DNA of 64,000 bases from Mesorhizobium sp. (GCF_004963255.1 NZ_SUGA01000001.1:1-64000), one strand, 5' to 3'; counted from the first letter of the stretch, positions 36,746-46,560 are shown. Numbers and translations are program-made. The notes: generated by a model from the sequence alone, not told the origin.

Positions 36746-37195
36746 CTAGGCGCCGACCTTCTCGCCGAACGTCGAGAAGAACTGCCCCGCGAGCTTCTTC
36801 GATGTCGACTGGATCAGCCGGCTGCCGAGCTGCGCGATCTTGCCGCCGACTTCGGCCTTGGCGGCGTATTTTAGGACTGTCGCGTCTGGCCCGTCCTCGG
36901 TCAGCGTCACGTCGGCGCCACCCTTGGCGAAACCGGCAATGCCGCCCTTGCCTTCGCCCTGGATGGTGTAGGAATGCGGCGGCTTGAGGTTCTTCAGCGT
37001 CACTTCGCCGTTGAAGGTCGCCTTGATCGGCCCGATCTTCAGCACCACGGTCGCCGCCATCTCGGTGTCCGAATTCTTCTCGAGGCTCTGGCAGCCCGGA
37101 ATGGCTTCCTTCAGGATCTCCGGGTCGTTGAGGGCTTCCCACACTTTTTTGACGGGTGCGGCGATCCGCTCCTCGCCTTCGATCACCAAAGCCAT
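36746..37195 (-). CDS. CoxG/SRPBCC-family protein
   Basis: 149 aa. START-like SRPBCC fold of the carbon-monoxide-dehydrogenase subunit G type (MALVIEGEERIAAPVKKVWE, then DPEILKEAIPGCQSL and KIGPIKATFNGEVTL). CoxG proteins recruit CO or aldehyde dehydrogenases to the membrane, but this copy stands alone with no cox genes near. The start at 37195 is preferred over 37249. Convergent with apbC with only 16 nt between them. Confidence 0.87.
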   Translation of the reverse strand: MALVIEGEERIAAPVKKVWEALNDPEILKEAIPGCQSLEKNSDTEMAATVVLKIGPIKATFNGEVTLKNLKPPHSYTIQGEGKGGIAGFAKGGADVTLTEDGPDATVLKYAAKAEVGGKIAQLGSRLIQSTSKKLAGQFFSTFGEKVGA

Positions 37196-37345
37196 CAAAC
37201 CCTCCCGGATTGCTGTTATCGATTGGTCGTAGCGCGCGGCCTCTAACAAGTCTATCGCACCAAAGTCCGGGTCCCGGCTGCGTCTGCCTCTTGCTTGCGC
37301 TCGCGCGTTGTCCTATCGATTTGTCATACAAATACGGAGACCACC

Positions 37346-39151
37346 ATGGCAGGCGCCCCCACCAGGAAGAAGAAATTTCGCTCGCAGGAGTGGTTCGACA
37401 ACCCCGACAATCCAGGCATGACGGCGCTCTATCTCGAGCGCTATCTGAACTACGGCCTGACGCGCGCCGAGCTGATGTCGGGCAAGCCGCTGATCGGCAT
37501 CGCGCAGACCGGGTCCGATCTTTCGCCCTGCAACCGCCACCACCTCGAGCTTGCCAAGCGCGTGCGCGAAGGCATCGTCTCGATGGGCGGCATCCCCTTC
37601 GAGTTCCCGTGCCATCCGATCCAGGAGACCGGCAAGCGCCCGACCGCCGCGCTCGACCGCAACCTCGCCTATCTCAGCCTCGTCGAGGTGCTCTACGGTT
37701 ATCCGCTCGACGGCGTCGTGCTCACCATCGGCTGCGACAAGACCACGCCGGCGCTGCTGATGGCGGCGGCCACCGTGAACATTCCGGCGATCGCGCTGTC
37801 GGTCGGCCCGATGCTCAATGGCTGGCACAAGGGCAAGCGCACCGGCTCGGGCACCATCGTCTGGGAATCGCGCCAGCGCCTGTCTGCCGGCGAGATCAAC
37901 TATGACGAGTTCATGGACATCGTCGCCTCCTCGGCGCCGTCGACCGGCTATTGCAACACCATGGGCACCGCCACCACGATGAACTCGCTGGCCGAGGCGC
38001 TCGGCATGCAGCTTCCAGGCTCGGCGGCCATCCCGGCGCCCTATCGCGAGCGCGGCCAGATCGCCTACGAGACCGGCAAGCGCATCGTCGACATGGTGCA
38101 TGAGGACCTGAAGCCCTCCGACATCATGACGCGCCAGGCCTTCGAGAATGCCATCGTCGTCAATTCGGCGATCGGCGGCTCCACCAATGCGCCGATCCAC
38201 CTCAACGCGATCGCGCGCCATCTGGGCGTGCCGCTCGACAATGACGACTGGCAGAAGATCGGCCTCAACGTGCCGCTGCTCGTCAACCTGCAGCCGACCG
38301 GCGAATATCTCGGCGAGGACTATCACCACGCCGGCGGCGTGCCGGCGGTCGTCGCCGAACTGATGAAGGCGGGGCTCCTGCCGCATCCGGATGCGATCAC
38401 CGTCAACGGCAAGTCGATGGGCGACAATTGCCGGGATGCCGTCAACGAGAACCACGAGGTCATCCGCAGCGCCGACCAGCCGCTCAAGGCCAATGCCGGC
38501 TTCATCAATCTCAAGGGCAATCTGTTCGATTCCGCCATCATGAAGACGAGCGGCATCTCGCCGGAGTTCCGTGAGCGTTATCTCTCCAATCCGAACGACC
38601 CCGAGGCCTTCGAGGGCAACGCCATGGTTTTTGACGGGCCGGAGGACTACCACGCCCGCATCGACGATCCGGCGCAGGGCATCGACGAGCACACGATCCT
38701 GTTCATGCGCGGCGCCGGTCCGGTCGGTTATCCGGGCGGCGCCGAGGTGGTCAACATGCAGCCGCCGGCCTACCTGATCAAGAAAGGCATCCATTCGTTG
38801 GCCTGCATCGGCGACGGTCGCCAGTCCGGCACGTCCGGCTCGCCGTCGATCCTCAACGCCTCACCGGAAGCCGCGATCGGCGGCGGCCTCGCCCTGCTCA
38901 AGACCGGCGACCGCGTCCGCATCGACCTGAAGAAGGGCACGGCCAACATTCTCGTCAGCGACGAGGAGATCGCCAAGCGGCGCGCCGCGCTGGAAGGCAA
39001 TGGCGGCTATCACTATCCCAAGCACCAGACGCCGTGGCAGGAGATCCAGCGCGGCATGGTCGACCAATTCTCGGCCGGCATGGTGCTGAAGCCGGCGGTG
39101 AAGTATCAGGACGTCGCCCACACCAGCGGCGTGCCGCGCGACAATCACTGA
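37346..39151 (+). CDS. IlvD/Edd-family sugar-acid dehydratase (arabinonate/xylonate type)
   Basis: 601 aa. Second IlvD/Edd dehydratase in the window, distinct from ilvD. Fe-S cysteines appear in [10 protein letters not shown] and [11 protein letters not shown]; a later [11 protein letters not shown] block and [17 protein letters not shown] are as in L-arabinonate, D-xylonate and related dehydratases. It should convert an aldonic acid to 2-keto-3-deoxy-aldonate. The substrate cannot be chosen from sequence alone. ATG at 37346 with CGGAGA upstream; an upstream GTG at 37295 is less likely. The gene stands between a CoxG-like and an unknown gene, so context gives little help. Confidence 0.88.
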   Translation: MAGAPTRKKKFRSQEWFDNPDNPGMTALYLERYLNYGLTRAELMSGKPLIGIAQTGSDLSPCNRHHLELAKRVREGIVSMGGIPFEFPCHPIQETGKRPTAALDRNLAYLSLVEVLYGYPLDGVVLTIGCDKTTPALLMAAATVNIPAIALSVGPMLNGWHKGKRTGSGTIVWESRQRLSAGEINYDEFMDIVASSAPSTGYCNTMGTATTMNSLAEALGMQLPGSAAIPAPYRERGQIAYETGKRIVDMVHEDLKPSDIMTRQAFENAIVVNSAIGGSTNAPIHLNAIARHLGVPLDNDDWQKIGLNVPLLVNLQPTGEYLGEDYHHAGGVPAVVAELMKAGLLPHPDAITVNGKSMGDNCRDAVNENHEVIRSADQPLKANAGFINLKGNLFDSAIMKTSGISPEFRERYLSNPNDPEAFEGNAMVFDGPEDYHARIDDPAQGIDEHTILFMRGAGPVGYPGGAEVVNMQPPAYLIKKGIHSLACIGDGRQSGTSGSPSILNASPEAAIGGGLALLKTGDRVRIDLKKGTANILVSDEEIAKRRAALEGNGGYHYPKHQTPWQEIQRGMVDQFSAGMVLKPAVKYQDVAHTSGVPRDNH

Positions 39152-39279
39152 TCTTGTTAGTCGACCAAATCACGAGGACGGCTCGCCGACGGCGGGCTGT
39201 CCTTTTTCGTGCCCCCTTGTCTCGGTCACGCTCAGCCCACAGATAAGGTCGATCGGCAGGCCGCGAAGGGGGGATCATC

Positions 39280-39678
39280 GTGGCGAAACGGCGTTCTTCC
39301 CTGGGCTTCCTCGGCATGTTCGGCCGCTCTGGCGACCTGCGACAGCTGGATGAGGCGTTGCGCAAGGCCGACCTGCATCCTGCCCTGGTGCCGGAAGGCG
39401 TGAAACTCACCATCGTCAATCTGATGCACGACCGCTGGCCGGACGAGCCGCCGGCCGACTCCTATACCTCGGTGGCGCAGCTTTGCGGCTATTGCGTCGC
39501 CGGGCTGGACGTGTTCGAGCAGGCCAATGGCCGTGAACCGACCTTGGCGGTCGAGCGCCGCATCGAGGCGGCGCTCGAGGCCGGCGACAGTTTCGACGCG
39601 CAGATCGTGCTGATGACGCTGCACGCCAAGCTGATCAATCCAGAAGTGGTTGAACGCTACGAGTTGAGGGCCGATTGA
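39280..39678 (+). CDS. Conserved-looking hypothetical protein
   Basis: 132 aa, not recognised. GTG start at 39280 with an AAGGGGGG ribosome site just upstream. Charged, no signal peptide or membrane helix, mixed alpha/beta pattern (SSLGFLGMFGRSGDL; VKLTIVNLMHDRWPDEPPAD; SVAQLCGYCVAGLD). One Cys pair (CGYC). Codon use matches its neighbours, so it is probably a real gene. No function is assigned. Confidence 0.7.
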   Translation: MAKRRSSLGFLGMFGRSGDLRQLDEALRKADLHPALVPEGVKLTIVNLMHDRWPDEPPADSYTSVAQLCGYCVAGLDVFEQANGREPTLAVERRIEAALEAGDSFDAQIVLMTLHAKLINPEVVERYELRAD

Positions 39679-39697
39679 CTGGCAGCTGGGAGACGTT

Positions 39698-39856
39698 GAG
39701 ATTCAGGTCAGGCCGAGTCGGAGTCGAAGACGGGCGCGAAGCGACCAAACAAGGTGGTCTCCGAGAACCGGAGCGGAGCGTACTTTTCGTACGTGAGCAC
39801 CGGAAGCGCAGGAGACCGCCATTTGCAGGCCGGCCTCACCTGAATATCAATGTCTC
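39698..39856. repeat. Dispersed palindromic element between the hypothetical gene and mttB-like gene
   Basis: GAGATTCAGGTCAGGCC at the left faces GGCCTCACCTGAATATC at the right, and a nested GGTCTCC...GGAGACC and GTACTTTTCGTAC sit inside. The right 47 nt (39801-39847) recur, inverted and about 90 percent identical, at 54216-54266. It occupies the whole gap before the stop codon of the convergent MttB-like gene and probably ends both transcripts. Confidence 0.75.
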
Positions 39857-41446
39857 CTAGCCGCCCATGCCGCTGCGCGGCAGCTTGATCATCTCGCCAA
39901 AGCGGGCGCGCAATTTGTCGTCGAGCAGGCGCGGGATATGGCGCGGGAAACGCTCCGCAAGCACGCGCTTTTTCTCCGCGATCGCCCGCGACAGGATGTC
40001 GGGCCGACCCTTTTCGTTCCATTCCTTGGGCGAGAAACGGTCGCCGACGGCCGGATAGAAATACTCGGTCTGCATCAGCTTCAGCGTCTGGTCGTTGCCG
40101 AGATAATGCCCGGGGCCCTTGAGGCAGACCTCGGCGATGGTGTCGATCGACAGCGCGTCGTCGGTCACCTCGATGCCGCGCACGCAGCGCAGGCAATGTC
40201 CCAGCATGTCGTTGTCGATGATCAGGCTTTCGAGGCAGAAGCCGAGCAGCGAGGCATGCATGCCGGCCGATTCATAGACGAGGTTGAGGCCGGACAGCCC
40301 CGCCATGACGTTGGTGATGCCCTTCTCGTAGCCGGCCTGGATGTCGGGCAGCTTGGAGTCCGACATGCCGGCGGCCGAGCCGCCGGGCAGGTCGTAATAT
40401 TGCGCCATCTGCGCGCAGGCCGCGGTCAGCACCGCCTGCTCGGCCGAGCCGCCGGACATGGCGCCTGTCCTGAGGTCGGAGACGAACGGCCAGGTACCGA
40501 AGATCGCCGGATGTCCAGGCTTGATCGCGTTGACATAGACCAGGCCCATCAGCACTTCCGCCACCGCCTGGACCACGGCGCCGGCAATCGCCGCTGGCGC
40601 GGTGGCGCCGGCCTGGCCGGCCGACAGAAGCAGGATCGGAATGCCGCCCTCGACGCAGGCTTCGAGCACGCCGCAGGCGTCCTCGGCGAACTTCATCGGC
40701 GGCACGACGAAGCAGTTCGAGTTCGACACGAACGGCCGTGCCCGGAAATTCTCCTCGCCGCCGGCGATCGCATAGAGCATCTCCAGCGCCGGCTTGACGT
40801 TCTCGCGCACGGTGAACGAGGTGCCGACATGCTTGGATGTCCCCATCACGCAGGCATAGAGCGTGTTGAAATCCATATCGAGCGGGTCGGGAATGTCGCG
40901 CGGCACCATGGTGCGCTGGAAGAAATGGATGTTGTCCAGTCCGTCGACGAGACGGGCGGCGTCATAGAGGTCCTGCAGCAGTGATTCGCGATATTCGCGC
41001 TTCTCGACATCGACCAGATGCACCGCCGCGCCCGCCGTGCCGTAATGCACGCGTTTGCCCTGGATCAGCATGTCGTGCTTCGAATCCTGGCCGTAGAGGG
41101 TGAAGTTGCGCGCCGCCCTTTTGATCGTGTCCAGCACCAGCGCGCGCGGCAGCCGGATGCGACCGTCATCGCCATAAATGCCGCCGACCCGGGTCAACGC
41201 TTCGATGCAGGACGGGATGGCATTGGCGAAGCCGACCGTCTCCAGAAGCGTCAGCACCGCTTCGTGGATGCGTTCCTGGTCGTTCTGGCTCAATGGCCCG
41301 TAGCTGCCGCCTTCAAGCCCCGGCCGCACCGGACGGATGTCGTCGGCCAAGGGCGCCGCCCGCATCGCGCGGCGCGCTTCGCGCCCGCCGGAACGCCGCG
41401 AACGCTGGTCCGACGACGCTTCCTGCTTCTCGAGAGCCACTGACAT
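39857..41446 (-). CDS. MttB-superfamily methyltransferase (non-pyrrolysine)
   Basis: 529 aa. Belongs to the trimethylamine methyltransferase (MttB) superfamily: HEAVLTLLETVGF, GIYGDDGRIRLPR, KHVGTSFTVREN and a long Gly/Ala-rich core. It has no in-frame UAG, so it is a non-pyrrolysine member like MtgB or MtcB, whose known substrates are glycine betaine or carnitine, with a corrinoid protein as partner. No corrinoid or methyltransferase partner gene is in the window. Ribosome site GGTGGAG before 41446. It lies downstream of a MocR regulator on the same strand. Confidence 0.9.
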   Translation of the reverse strand: MSVALEKQEASSDQRSRRSGGREARRAMRAAPLADDIRPVRPGLEGGSYGPLSQNDQERIHEAVLTLLETVGFANAIPSCIEALTRVGGIYGDDGRIRLPRALVLDTIKRAARNFTLYGQDSKHDMLIQGKRVHYGTAGAAVHLVDVEKREYRESLLQDLYDAARLVDGLDNIHFFQRTMVPRDIPDPLDMDFNTLYACVMGTSKHVGTSFTVRENVKPALEMLYAIAGGEENFRARPFVSNSNCFVVPPMKFAEDACGVLEACVEGGIPILLLSAGQAGATAPAAIAGAVVQAVAEVLMGLVYVNAIKPGHPAIFGTWPFVSDLRTGAMSGGSAEQAVLTAACAQMAQYYDLPGGSAAGMSDSKLPDIQAGYEKGITNVMAGLSGLNLVYESAGMHASLLGFCLESLIIDNDMLGHCLRCVRGIEVTDDALSIDTIAEVCLKGPGHYLGNDQTLKLMQTEYFYPAVGDRFSPKEWNEKGRPDILSRAIAEKKRVLAERFPRHIPRLLDDKLRARFGEMIKLPRSGMGG

Positions 41447-41621
41447 GGAAGCACTCCACCTTTTGTCTTTATTTGCGACGCGGTCCGCGGCGGTTGGTCC
41501 ACCATCGGCCTGCCTCGTCCCCTTATGGCCCCGACTATGCCGCCGGCATTGGTGCAGCCTATGAGCCAAGCAATCCCGTCGAATATGCCAGAGTGCTAAA
41601 GCGGCGAGCATGCGCCCAAAC

Positions 41622-41651
41622 AAAAAGAGCCGGCGGCTGCCGGCTCTTTTT
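41622..41651. terminator. Bidirectional rho-independent terminator
   Basis: Perfect 13-bp arms AAAAAGAGCCGGC and GCCGGCTCTTTTT with a four-base GGCT loop. The T-rich ends on both strands make it work in both directions. It separates the MocR gene (stop at 41668) from the MttB-like gene, so the two are likely separate transcripts. Confidence 0.88.
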
Positions 41652-41667
41652 GGAAAGTCCGTGGGGA

Positions 41668-43161
41668 TCAGGCGGCCGCGGGCCTGCGGCCGGCAGCGGT
41701 GGCGAGCTCGCGGATGCCGGGCTCGATATGCTGCAGCGAGATCGAGGAGATGCCCAAGCGCATGAAACGCGAAGGCTTTTCGCTGCGGTCGAAGAACCGG
41801 TCGCCGGGCTCGATGATGACGCTTCGCGAAGCGGCGGCTTCGGCCAGGCCGCGGGAATCGGTGCCGCGCGGTCCTTCCAGCCAGAGCGATGTGCCGCCCG
41901 CCGAGTCGGTCGAGCGCCATTCTGGCAGGAAAGCGGAAATCGCATGGACCAGACGCTTGCGCCGCTCGTCGAAGGCGGCCGAGAGCCTGCGCACCAGCGC
42001 CTCGTGATGGCCGAGCGACAGGAACAGCGCGACAGCGCGCTGGTTGTTCGCCGGCGGGTGCCTGAGCATGAAGCGGCGCAGCGCGCGAAGCTCGGCGATC
42101 AGCTCCGCCGAGGCCACGATGTAGCCAAGCCTGAGGCCCGGAGCCAGCGTCTTCGACATCGAGCCGACATAGATGACGCGGCCCGAGCGGTCGAGGCTCT
42201 TCAGCGCCTGCTGCGGCGCCTCGTCGAGCAGCTGGCTGTCATAGCCGTCCTCGATGATGATCTGGTTGTTGCGGTTGGCGCGCGCCAGAAGATCCTGCCG
42301 GCGTTCCGCCGACAAGGGCACCATGGTCGGGCAATGGTGGCTCGGCGTGACGAAGACGAAGCCCGAATCGCTTGGGATCGACGAGGTGACGATGCCCTGC
42401 TGGTCGACCGGCACCGGCTGGATATCGGCGCCGGCCAGCCGGAAGATCGAGCGTGCATCCGGATAGCCCGGATCCTCCATCGCCACTTTCGAGCCCTTGG
42501 TCATCAAGAGCGAGGCGAGCATGTAGAGCGCGTTCTGCGCCCCCAGCGTCACAATGATCTCGTCGGGATTGGCGAAGATGCCGCGGCGCGGCAGCAGCCT
42601 GGCCTGGATCTGCTCGATCAGCAGCGGATCGTCGCGGTCCACCATGTCGGACGCCCAGTTGCGGATCTCCAGCACGGCCAGCGCCATGCGGTTGCACTCG
42701 CGCCATTCGGCGGTCGGGAACAGCGCCGGGTCGAACTGGCCGTAGACGAACGGGTAGGAGGACTTGATCCAGTTGTCGTGCTTGGCCGGCGGCGGCATGT
42801 CGCTTGCGGCAATCTGTCTGCGCGCCTTCCAGTCGATCTCGTTCTGCTGGTCGGGCGCCTTCTGGTGCGGCTTGGCGGGAGTGGCCAGCACGTCAGGGTT
42901 GACGAAATGGCCGCGCCGTTCGCGCGCCACGAGAAAACCCTGGTCGACCAGTTGCTGGAAGGCGAGCACCACCGTGCCGCGGGCAACCCCAAGTTTTTCC
43001 GCGAGAATCCGGCAAGACGGCAGAGGCATCGAAGCGGCGATCTGTCGGTCGAGAATGGCCGCGACGATCGCTTGGCGGATCTGCGCCTGGAGGGTTTGAC
43101 CGGATTCAGCCGAAATCCGGAAGAGGCCGGACCATATGGCCGTGTCATTGCGCTGTGGCAT
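41668..43161 (-). CDS. MocR-type GntR/aminotransferase regulator
   Basis: 497 aa. N-terminal GntR winged helix (IRQAIVAAILDRQ, then SRILAEKLGVARGTVVLAFQQL, residues 28-75), then a class I aminotransferase fold (residues 135-490). PLP lysine in SMSKTLAPGLRLG. The family senses PLP or amino-compound ligands and controls vitamin B6, GABA, taurine and rhizopine genes. Its position suggests control of the MttB-like gene. Ribosome site GAGGAAG. It shares a 320-nt divergent gap with pgi. Confidence 0.9.
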   Translation of the reverse strand: MPQRNDTAIWSGLFRISAESGQTLQAQIRQAIVAAILDRQIAASMPLPSCRILAEKLGVARGTVVLAFQQLVDQGFLVARERRGHFVNPDVLATPAKPHQKAPDQQNEIDWKARRQIAASDMPPPAKHDNWIKSSYPFVYGQFDPALFPTAEWRECNRMALAVLEIRNWASDMVDRDDPLLIEQIQARLLPRRGIFANPDEIIVTLGAQNALYMLASLLMTKGSKVAMEDPGYPDARSIFRLAGADIQPVPVDQQGIVTSSIPSDSGFVFVTPSHHCPTMVPLSAERRQDLLARANRNNQIIIEDGYDSQLLDEAPQQALKSLDRSGRVIYVGSMSKTLAPGLRLGYIVASAELIAELRALRRFMLRHPPANNQRAVALFLSLGHHEALVRRLSAAFDERRKRLVHAISAFLPEWRSTDSAGGTSLWLEGPRGTDSRGLAEAAASRSVIIEPGDRFFDRSEKPSRFMRLGISSISLQHIEPGIRELATAAGRRPAAA

Positions 43162-43221
43162 GGGGAATCTTCCTCGGATGGCCAGCTGTTTTCACTTGGC
43201 TGGACCAGTGGAGTGTATGGG

Positions 43222-43273
43222 TGGCATAAGGGGTTGCGCCAATCAATTTTTCTGATCGCTGGGATTTATGCCA
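43222..43273. promoter_or_regulatory. Spaced inverted repeat TGGCATAA/TTATGCCA upstream of mocR
   Basis: TGGCATAA (43222-43229) faces TTATGCCA (43266-43273), with 36 nt between, about 60 nt upstream of the MocR gene start. The layout and position fit an autoregulatory MocR operator, though MocR sites are also often direct repeats. The region is AT-rich. Confidence 0.5.
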
Positions 43274-43326
43274 GTGATCTATTGGCCGCGTAAGCGGTTC
43301 ATTTAGCGATCGGTAAAAACAATGCT

Positions 43327-43356
43327 GCAGTGCATCATAAAAGCGTGATGCACTGC
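43327..43356. promoter_or_regulatory. Perfect 11-bp dyad upstream of pgi
   Basis: GCAGTGCATCA and TGATGCACTGC are exact reverse complements with an 8-nt centre. It lies in the 320-nt mocR-pgi gap, 125 nt before the pgi start. It has no T-run, so it is more likely an operator or a 5' hairpin than a terminator. The rest of this gap is AT-rich promoter DNA without ORFs. Confidence 0.6.
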
Positions 43357-43481
43357 GGCAATGCCGCGCTTGAATGAAATGGAAATCGGCTCAATAGAAT
43401 GATGCGAAAATCACGCGACGACATGCGCCGGAAACATCCGGCCTGTTAAGATAAATCTAAAAACCCGCCAGGAGCCCGCCA

Positions 43482-45125
43482 GTGGATCAGTCATCTTTCG
43501 ACAAGCAACTTGCCGCCCTGCGCGATCAGCGCGCGGCGGCCAGGGGTACGATGCGCGAGGCGTTCGCGGCCGATCCCAAGCGCTTCGAGACGTTCTCTGC
43601 CACCGACGGCGACCTGCTGCTCGACTGGTCGAAATGCGCGGTCGACCCAAATACCATGACGATGCTGGAGAAGCTCGCGGACGCCGCCGATCTCGCGGGA
43701 CGCCGCGCCGCCATGTTCGAAGGCAAGAAGATCAACATCACCGAGAACCGCGCCGTTCTGCACACCGCGCTGCGCAACCTGACCGGCAAGAGCGTCGTGG
43801 TCGACGGCCAGGACACCAAGGCCGATGTGATTGCCGTGCTCGACGCGATGGGCGCTTTCGCCGACGCCATCCGCTCCGGCAAGGCTGCGGGCGCCACCGG
43901 CAAGAAGATCACCGACATCGTCAACATCGGCATTGGCGGCTCGGATCTTGGCCCGGCGATGGTGACGCTGGCGCTGGCGCCCTACCATGACGGGCCGCGC
44001 GCGCACTACGTTTCCAATGTCGACGGCGCCCATATCCACGACACGCTGAAGGGCCTGTCCGCGGAAACGACGCTGTTCATCGTCGCCTCCAAGACTTTCA
44101 CCACAGTCGAGACGATGACGAATGCTGAGACGGCGCGCGATTGGGTGCAGAAGGCGCTTGGCAAGGAGGCGGTCGGCAAGCATTTCGCCGCCGTTTCGAC
44201 CGCCCTCGATCTGGTGGCGAAGTTCGGCATCGAGCAGGACCGCGTCTTCGGCTTCTGGGACTGGGTCGGCGGCCGCTACTCGGTCTGGAGCGCCATCGGC
44301 CTGCCGGTGATGATCGCCGTCGGCCCGCGCAACTTCCGCGCCTTCCTCGACGGCGCGCATGAGATGGACGAACATTTCCGCGCAGCACCCCTGCAAAAGA
44401 ACCTGCCGGTGCTTCTGGGACTGATCGGCTGGTGGCACCGGGTCGTCTGCAAATATCCGGCCCGCGCCGTCATCCCTTACGACCAGCGCCTGTCGCGCCT
44501 GCCGGCCTATCTGCAGCAGCTCGACATGGAATCGAACGGCAAGAGCGTCACGCTGGACGGCACCGCGGTCGCCACGCCGACCGGCCCGCTGGTCTGGGGC
44601 GAGCCCGGCACCAACGGCCAGCACGCCTTCTTCCAGCTTCTGCATCAGGGCACCGACTTCATCCCGGTCGAATTCCTTGCCGCTGCCGTCGGCCATGAGC
44701 CCGAACTGAAGCACCAGCACGATCTCCTGCTCGCCAACTGCCTGGCGCAGTCGGAGGCCTTCATGAAGGGCCGCACGCTGGAAGAAGCGCGCGCGCAGAT
44801 GCTGGCCAAGGGCATGAAACCGGCCGATGTCGACAGGATCGCGCCGCATCGCGTCTTTTCGGGCAACCGCCCCTCGCTCACCATTCTCTACCGCAAGCTC
44901 GATCCGCGCACATTGGGCCGCATAATCGCGCTCTATGAGCATCGCGTCTTCGTCGAGGGCACGCTCTTCAACATCAATTCCTTCGACCAATGGGGCGTCG
45001 AACTCGGCAAGGAACTGGCGACGGGCCTGCTGCCTGTCGTTGAGGGCAAGGAGACTGCCGCAAACCGCGACGCCTCGACTGCCGGACTGGTGGCTCATAT
45101 CCACCAACTGCGCGGCAAGGAGTAA
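43482..45125 (+). CDS. pgi: Glucose-6-phosphate isomerase
   Basis: 547 aa, the usual length. Interconverts glucose-6-phosphate and fructose-6-phosphate. Signature blocks: [27 protein letters not shown] (catalytic region) and [13 protein letters not shown] near the C-terminus with the active-site Lys. GTG start at 43482, supported by an AGGAG site 7 nt upstream. A HAD phosphatase gene follows 5 nt after the stop, so the two are one operon. Confidence 0.96.
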   Translation: MDQSSFDKQLAALRDQRAAARGTMREAFAADPKRFETFSATDGDLLLDWSKCAVDPNTMTMLEKLADAADLAGRRAAMFEGKKINITENRAVLHTALRNLTGKSVVVDGQDTKADVIAVLDAMGAFADAIRSGKAAGATGKKITDIVNIGIGGSDLGPAMVTLALAPYHDGPRAHYVSNVDGAHIHDTLKGLSAETTLFIVASKTFTTVETMTNAETARDWVQKALGKEAVGKHFAAVSTALDLVAKFGIEQDRVFGFWDWVGGRYSVWSAIGLPVMIAVGPRNFRAFLDGAHEMDEHFRAAPLQKNLPVLLGLIGWWHRVVCKYPARAVIPYDQRLSRLPAYLQQLDMESNGKSVTLDGTAVATPTGPLVWGEPGTNGQHAFFQLLHQGTDFIPVEFLAAAVGHEPELKHQHDLLLANCLAQSEAFMKGRTLEEARAQMLAKGMKPADVDRIAPHRVFSGNRPSLTILYRKLDPRTLGRIIALYEHRVFVEGTLFNINSFDQWGVELGKELATGLLPVVEGKETAANRDASTAGLVAHIHQLRGKE

Positions 45126-45130
45126 AAGGA

Positions 45131-45856
45131 TTGGCGGATATCAAGGGAATATTGTTCGACAAGGACGGCACGCTTGTCGACTTTAATGCAACCTGGCTCG
45201 GTGTCGCGGACTTCATGGCGATGGATGCCGCCGAAGGCGATCGCTGGAAGGCCGATCGCCTGCTCGCCGCCGCCGGCTTCGACTTCGTCAGCAAGCGCTT
45301 CAAGCCCGACTCGATCTTTGCCTCGGGCTCGAACATGGACGTCGTCGAACTCTGGTTCCCGCGTCTGTCCGACGAGGACCAGATGCATGCCGTTTCCCGC
45401 TTCAACGAGATCACCTCGGTGCAGGGCTCGTCGATGGCGGTGGCGCTTCCCGGCGTTCTCGATTCACTGCGGGCGCTGCACACGCGATCCTACCGCATGG
45501 GCGTCGCCACCAATGATTCCACCAGCGGCGCCGAGAAGACACTCGCCACGCTCGGTATCGCACAGCTCTTCGACGCCGCCTTCGGTTATGATGCCGTGGC
45601 CAACCCGAAGCCGGCGCCGGACACCGTCATTGCCTTTTGCGATCTGACCGGGCTGAAGCCGGGCGAGATCGCCATGGTCGGCGACAATCGCCATGACCTG
45701 GAGATGGCGCGCGCCGGCGGCTGCGGCCTGGCGGTGGGCGTGCTTTCCGGCACAGGCACGCGCGACTCGCTGGCGCCGATGGCCGATGTCATCCTGGACT
45801 CGGTCGCCGACCTGCCGGATTTTCTTGCGGCGCGGATGAGCGTGCCTGCGGGCTAA
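45131..45856 (+). CDS. HAD-family phosphatase (phosphoglycolate phosphatase-like)
   Basis: 241 aa. HAD motifs: DKDGTLVDF (motif I), ATNDSTSGAE (motif II), KPAPDT (motif III) and VGDNRHDLEMARAGG (motif IV). The cap is the C1 helical type of the Gph/beta-phosphoglucomutase group. Phosphosugar phosphatase activity is likely given its place after pgi. TTG start at 45131 with GGAG overlapping the pgi stop region. Its 3' end overlaps the convergent methyltransferase by 4 nt. Confidence 0.87.
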   Translation: MADIKGILFDKDGTLVDFNATWLGVADFMAMDAAEGDRWKADRLLAAAGFDFVSKRFKPDSIFASGSNMDVVELWFPRLSDEDQMHAVSRFNEITSVQGSSMAVALPGVLDSLRALHTRSYRMGVATNDSTSGAEKTLATLGIAQLFDAAFGYDAVANPKPAPDTVIAFCDLTGLKPGEIAMVGDNRHDLEMARAGGCGLAVGVLSGTGTRDSLAPMADVILDSVADLPDFLAARMSVPAG

Positions 45857-46560
45857 CCGGGTTCGGCCACAAGCGCGAACACCGCGCTTGGCTTCGGCTC
45901 GCCGCCGCCGTTTCCGCCGACATCCGGCACCTGGTATTCGCCGAGCAGGCAAAGCCGCGGTCGGGGCAGCCAGGCGCGACCGGGGTCGCCGACCAGCACG
46001 TCGATGCCGGCGGTCAGGCAGCGGTCAAGGAACGGCATCATCCGCTGCCCCACATCCTGCGCATAGAAGACATCGCCGGCGAGCACCAGCTCGACCGCCG
46101 GCGGCGGACCGTTGGTGACATCCCCCTCGCATATCTGGATGGCGACGCCATTGGCTTCCGCGTTGAGGCGGAGCGCCGCCACACCATTGCGGTCTACCTC
46201 CGCCGCGGTCACCGCGCGCGCTCCGGCTTTTGCCGCGGCGATGCCGACCAGCCCCGAGCCGGCACCGAGGTCGAGCACCCGCTTGCCGGCCACGATCGAC
46301 GGACGGTCCAGCACATAGCGCGCCAGCACCGCGCCGCCGGCCCAGGCATAGGCCCAGTAGGGCGGCTGCGGCTCTGCCCCGCCTTCGTCACCGTCATCCG
46401 GTTCGAGCAGCCGCCGCAGGCCGCTGCCCGGATGCGCCTGATAGAGCCGGACCTCTGGCAGCGCCGGCACCGGCGCCAGCCGCATATTCGCCTTGATGAA
46501 CTCCGCCGGATCGAGCACCTTCGCCGGCTCTCGCCTCAGGCTGGCCGTGCTATCGCTCAA
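45853..46560 (-). CDS. ETF-beta lysine methyltransferase-like protein (family 16)
   Basis: 235 aa. SAM methyltransferase with motif I VLDLGAGSGLVGIAAAK, post-I Glu in TAAEVDRNG and the DxxY motif GDVFYA typical of the METTL20/family-16 lysine methyltransferases. The start PAEFIKANMRLAPVP, with PYWAYAWAGGAVLARY, follows the bacterial ETFB-KMT pattern as known from Agrobacterium. That enzyme trimethylates electron transfer flavoprotein beta. TTG start at 46560 overlaps the stop of the acyl-CoA ligase gene (TTGA), so they are translationally coupled. ATG at MRLAP is a shorter alternative. Confidence 0.78.
   Translation of the reverse strand: MSDSTASLRREPAKVLDPAEFIKANMRLAPVPALPEVRLYQAHPGSGLRRLLEPDDGDEGGAEPQPPYWAYAWAGGAVLARYVLDRPSIVAGKRVLDLGAGSGLVGIAAAKAGARAVTAAEVDRNGVAALRLNAEANGVAIQICEGDVTNGPPPAVELVLAGDVFYAQDVGQRMMPFLDRCLTAGIDVLVGDPGRAWLPRPRLCLLGEYQVPDVGGNGGGEPKPSAVFALVAEPG

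Noticed and set aside
41293..43293. 666-codon plus-strand frame
   Set aside because: Antisense to the MocR gene and the MttB-like gene's 5' end; no homology or ribosome site.
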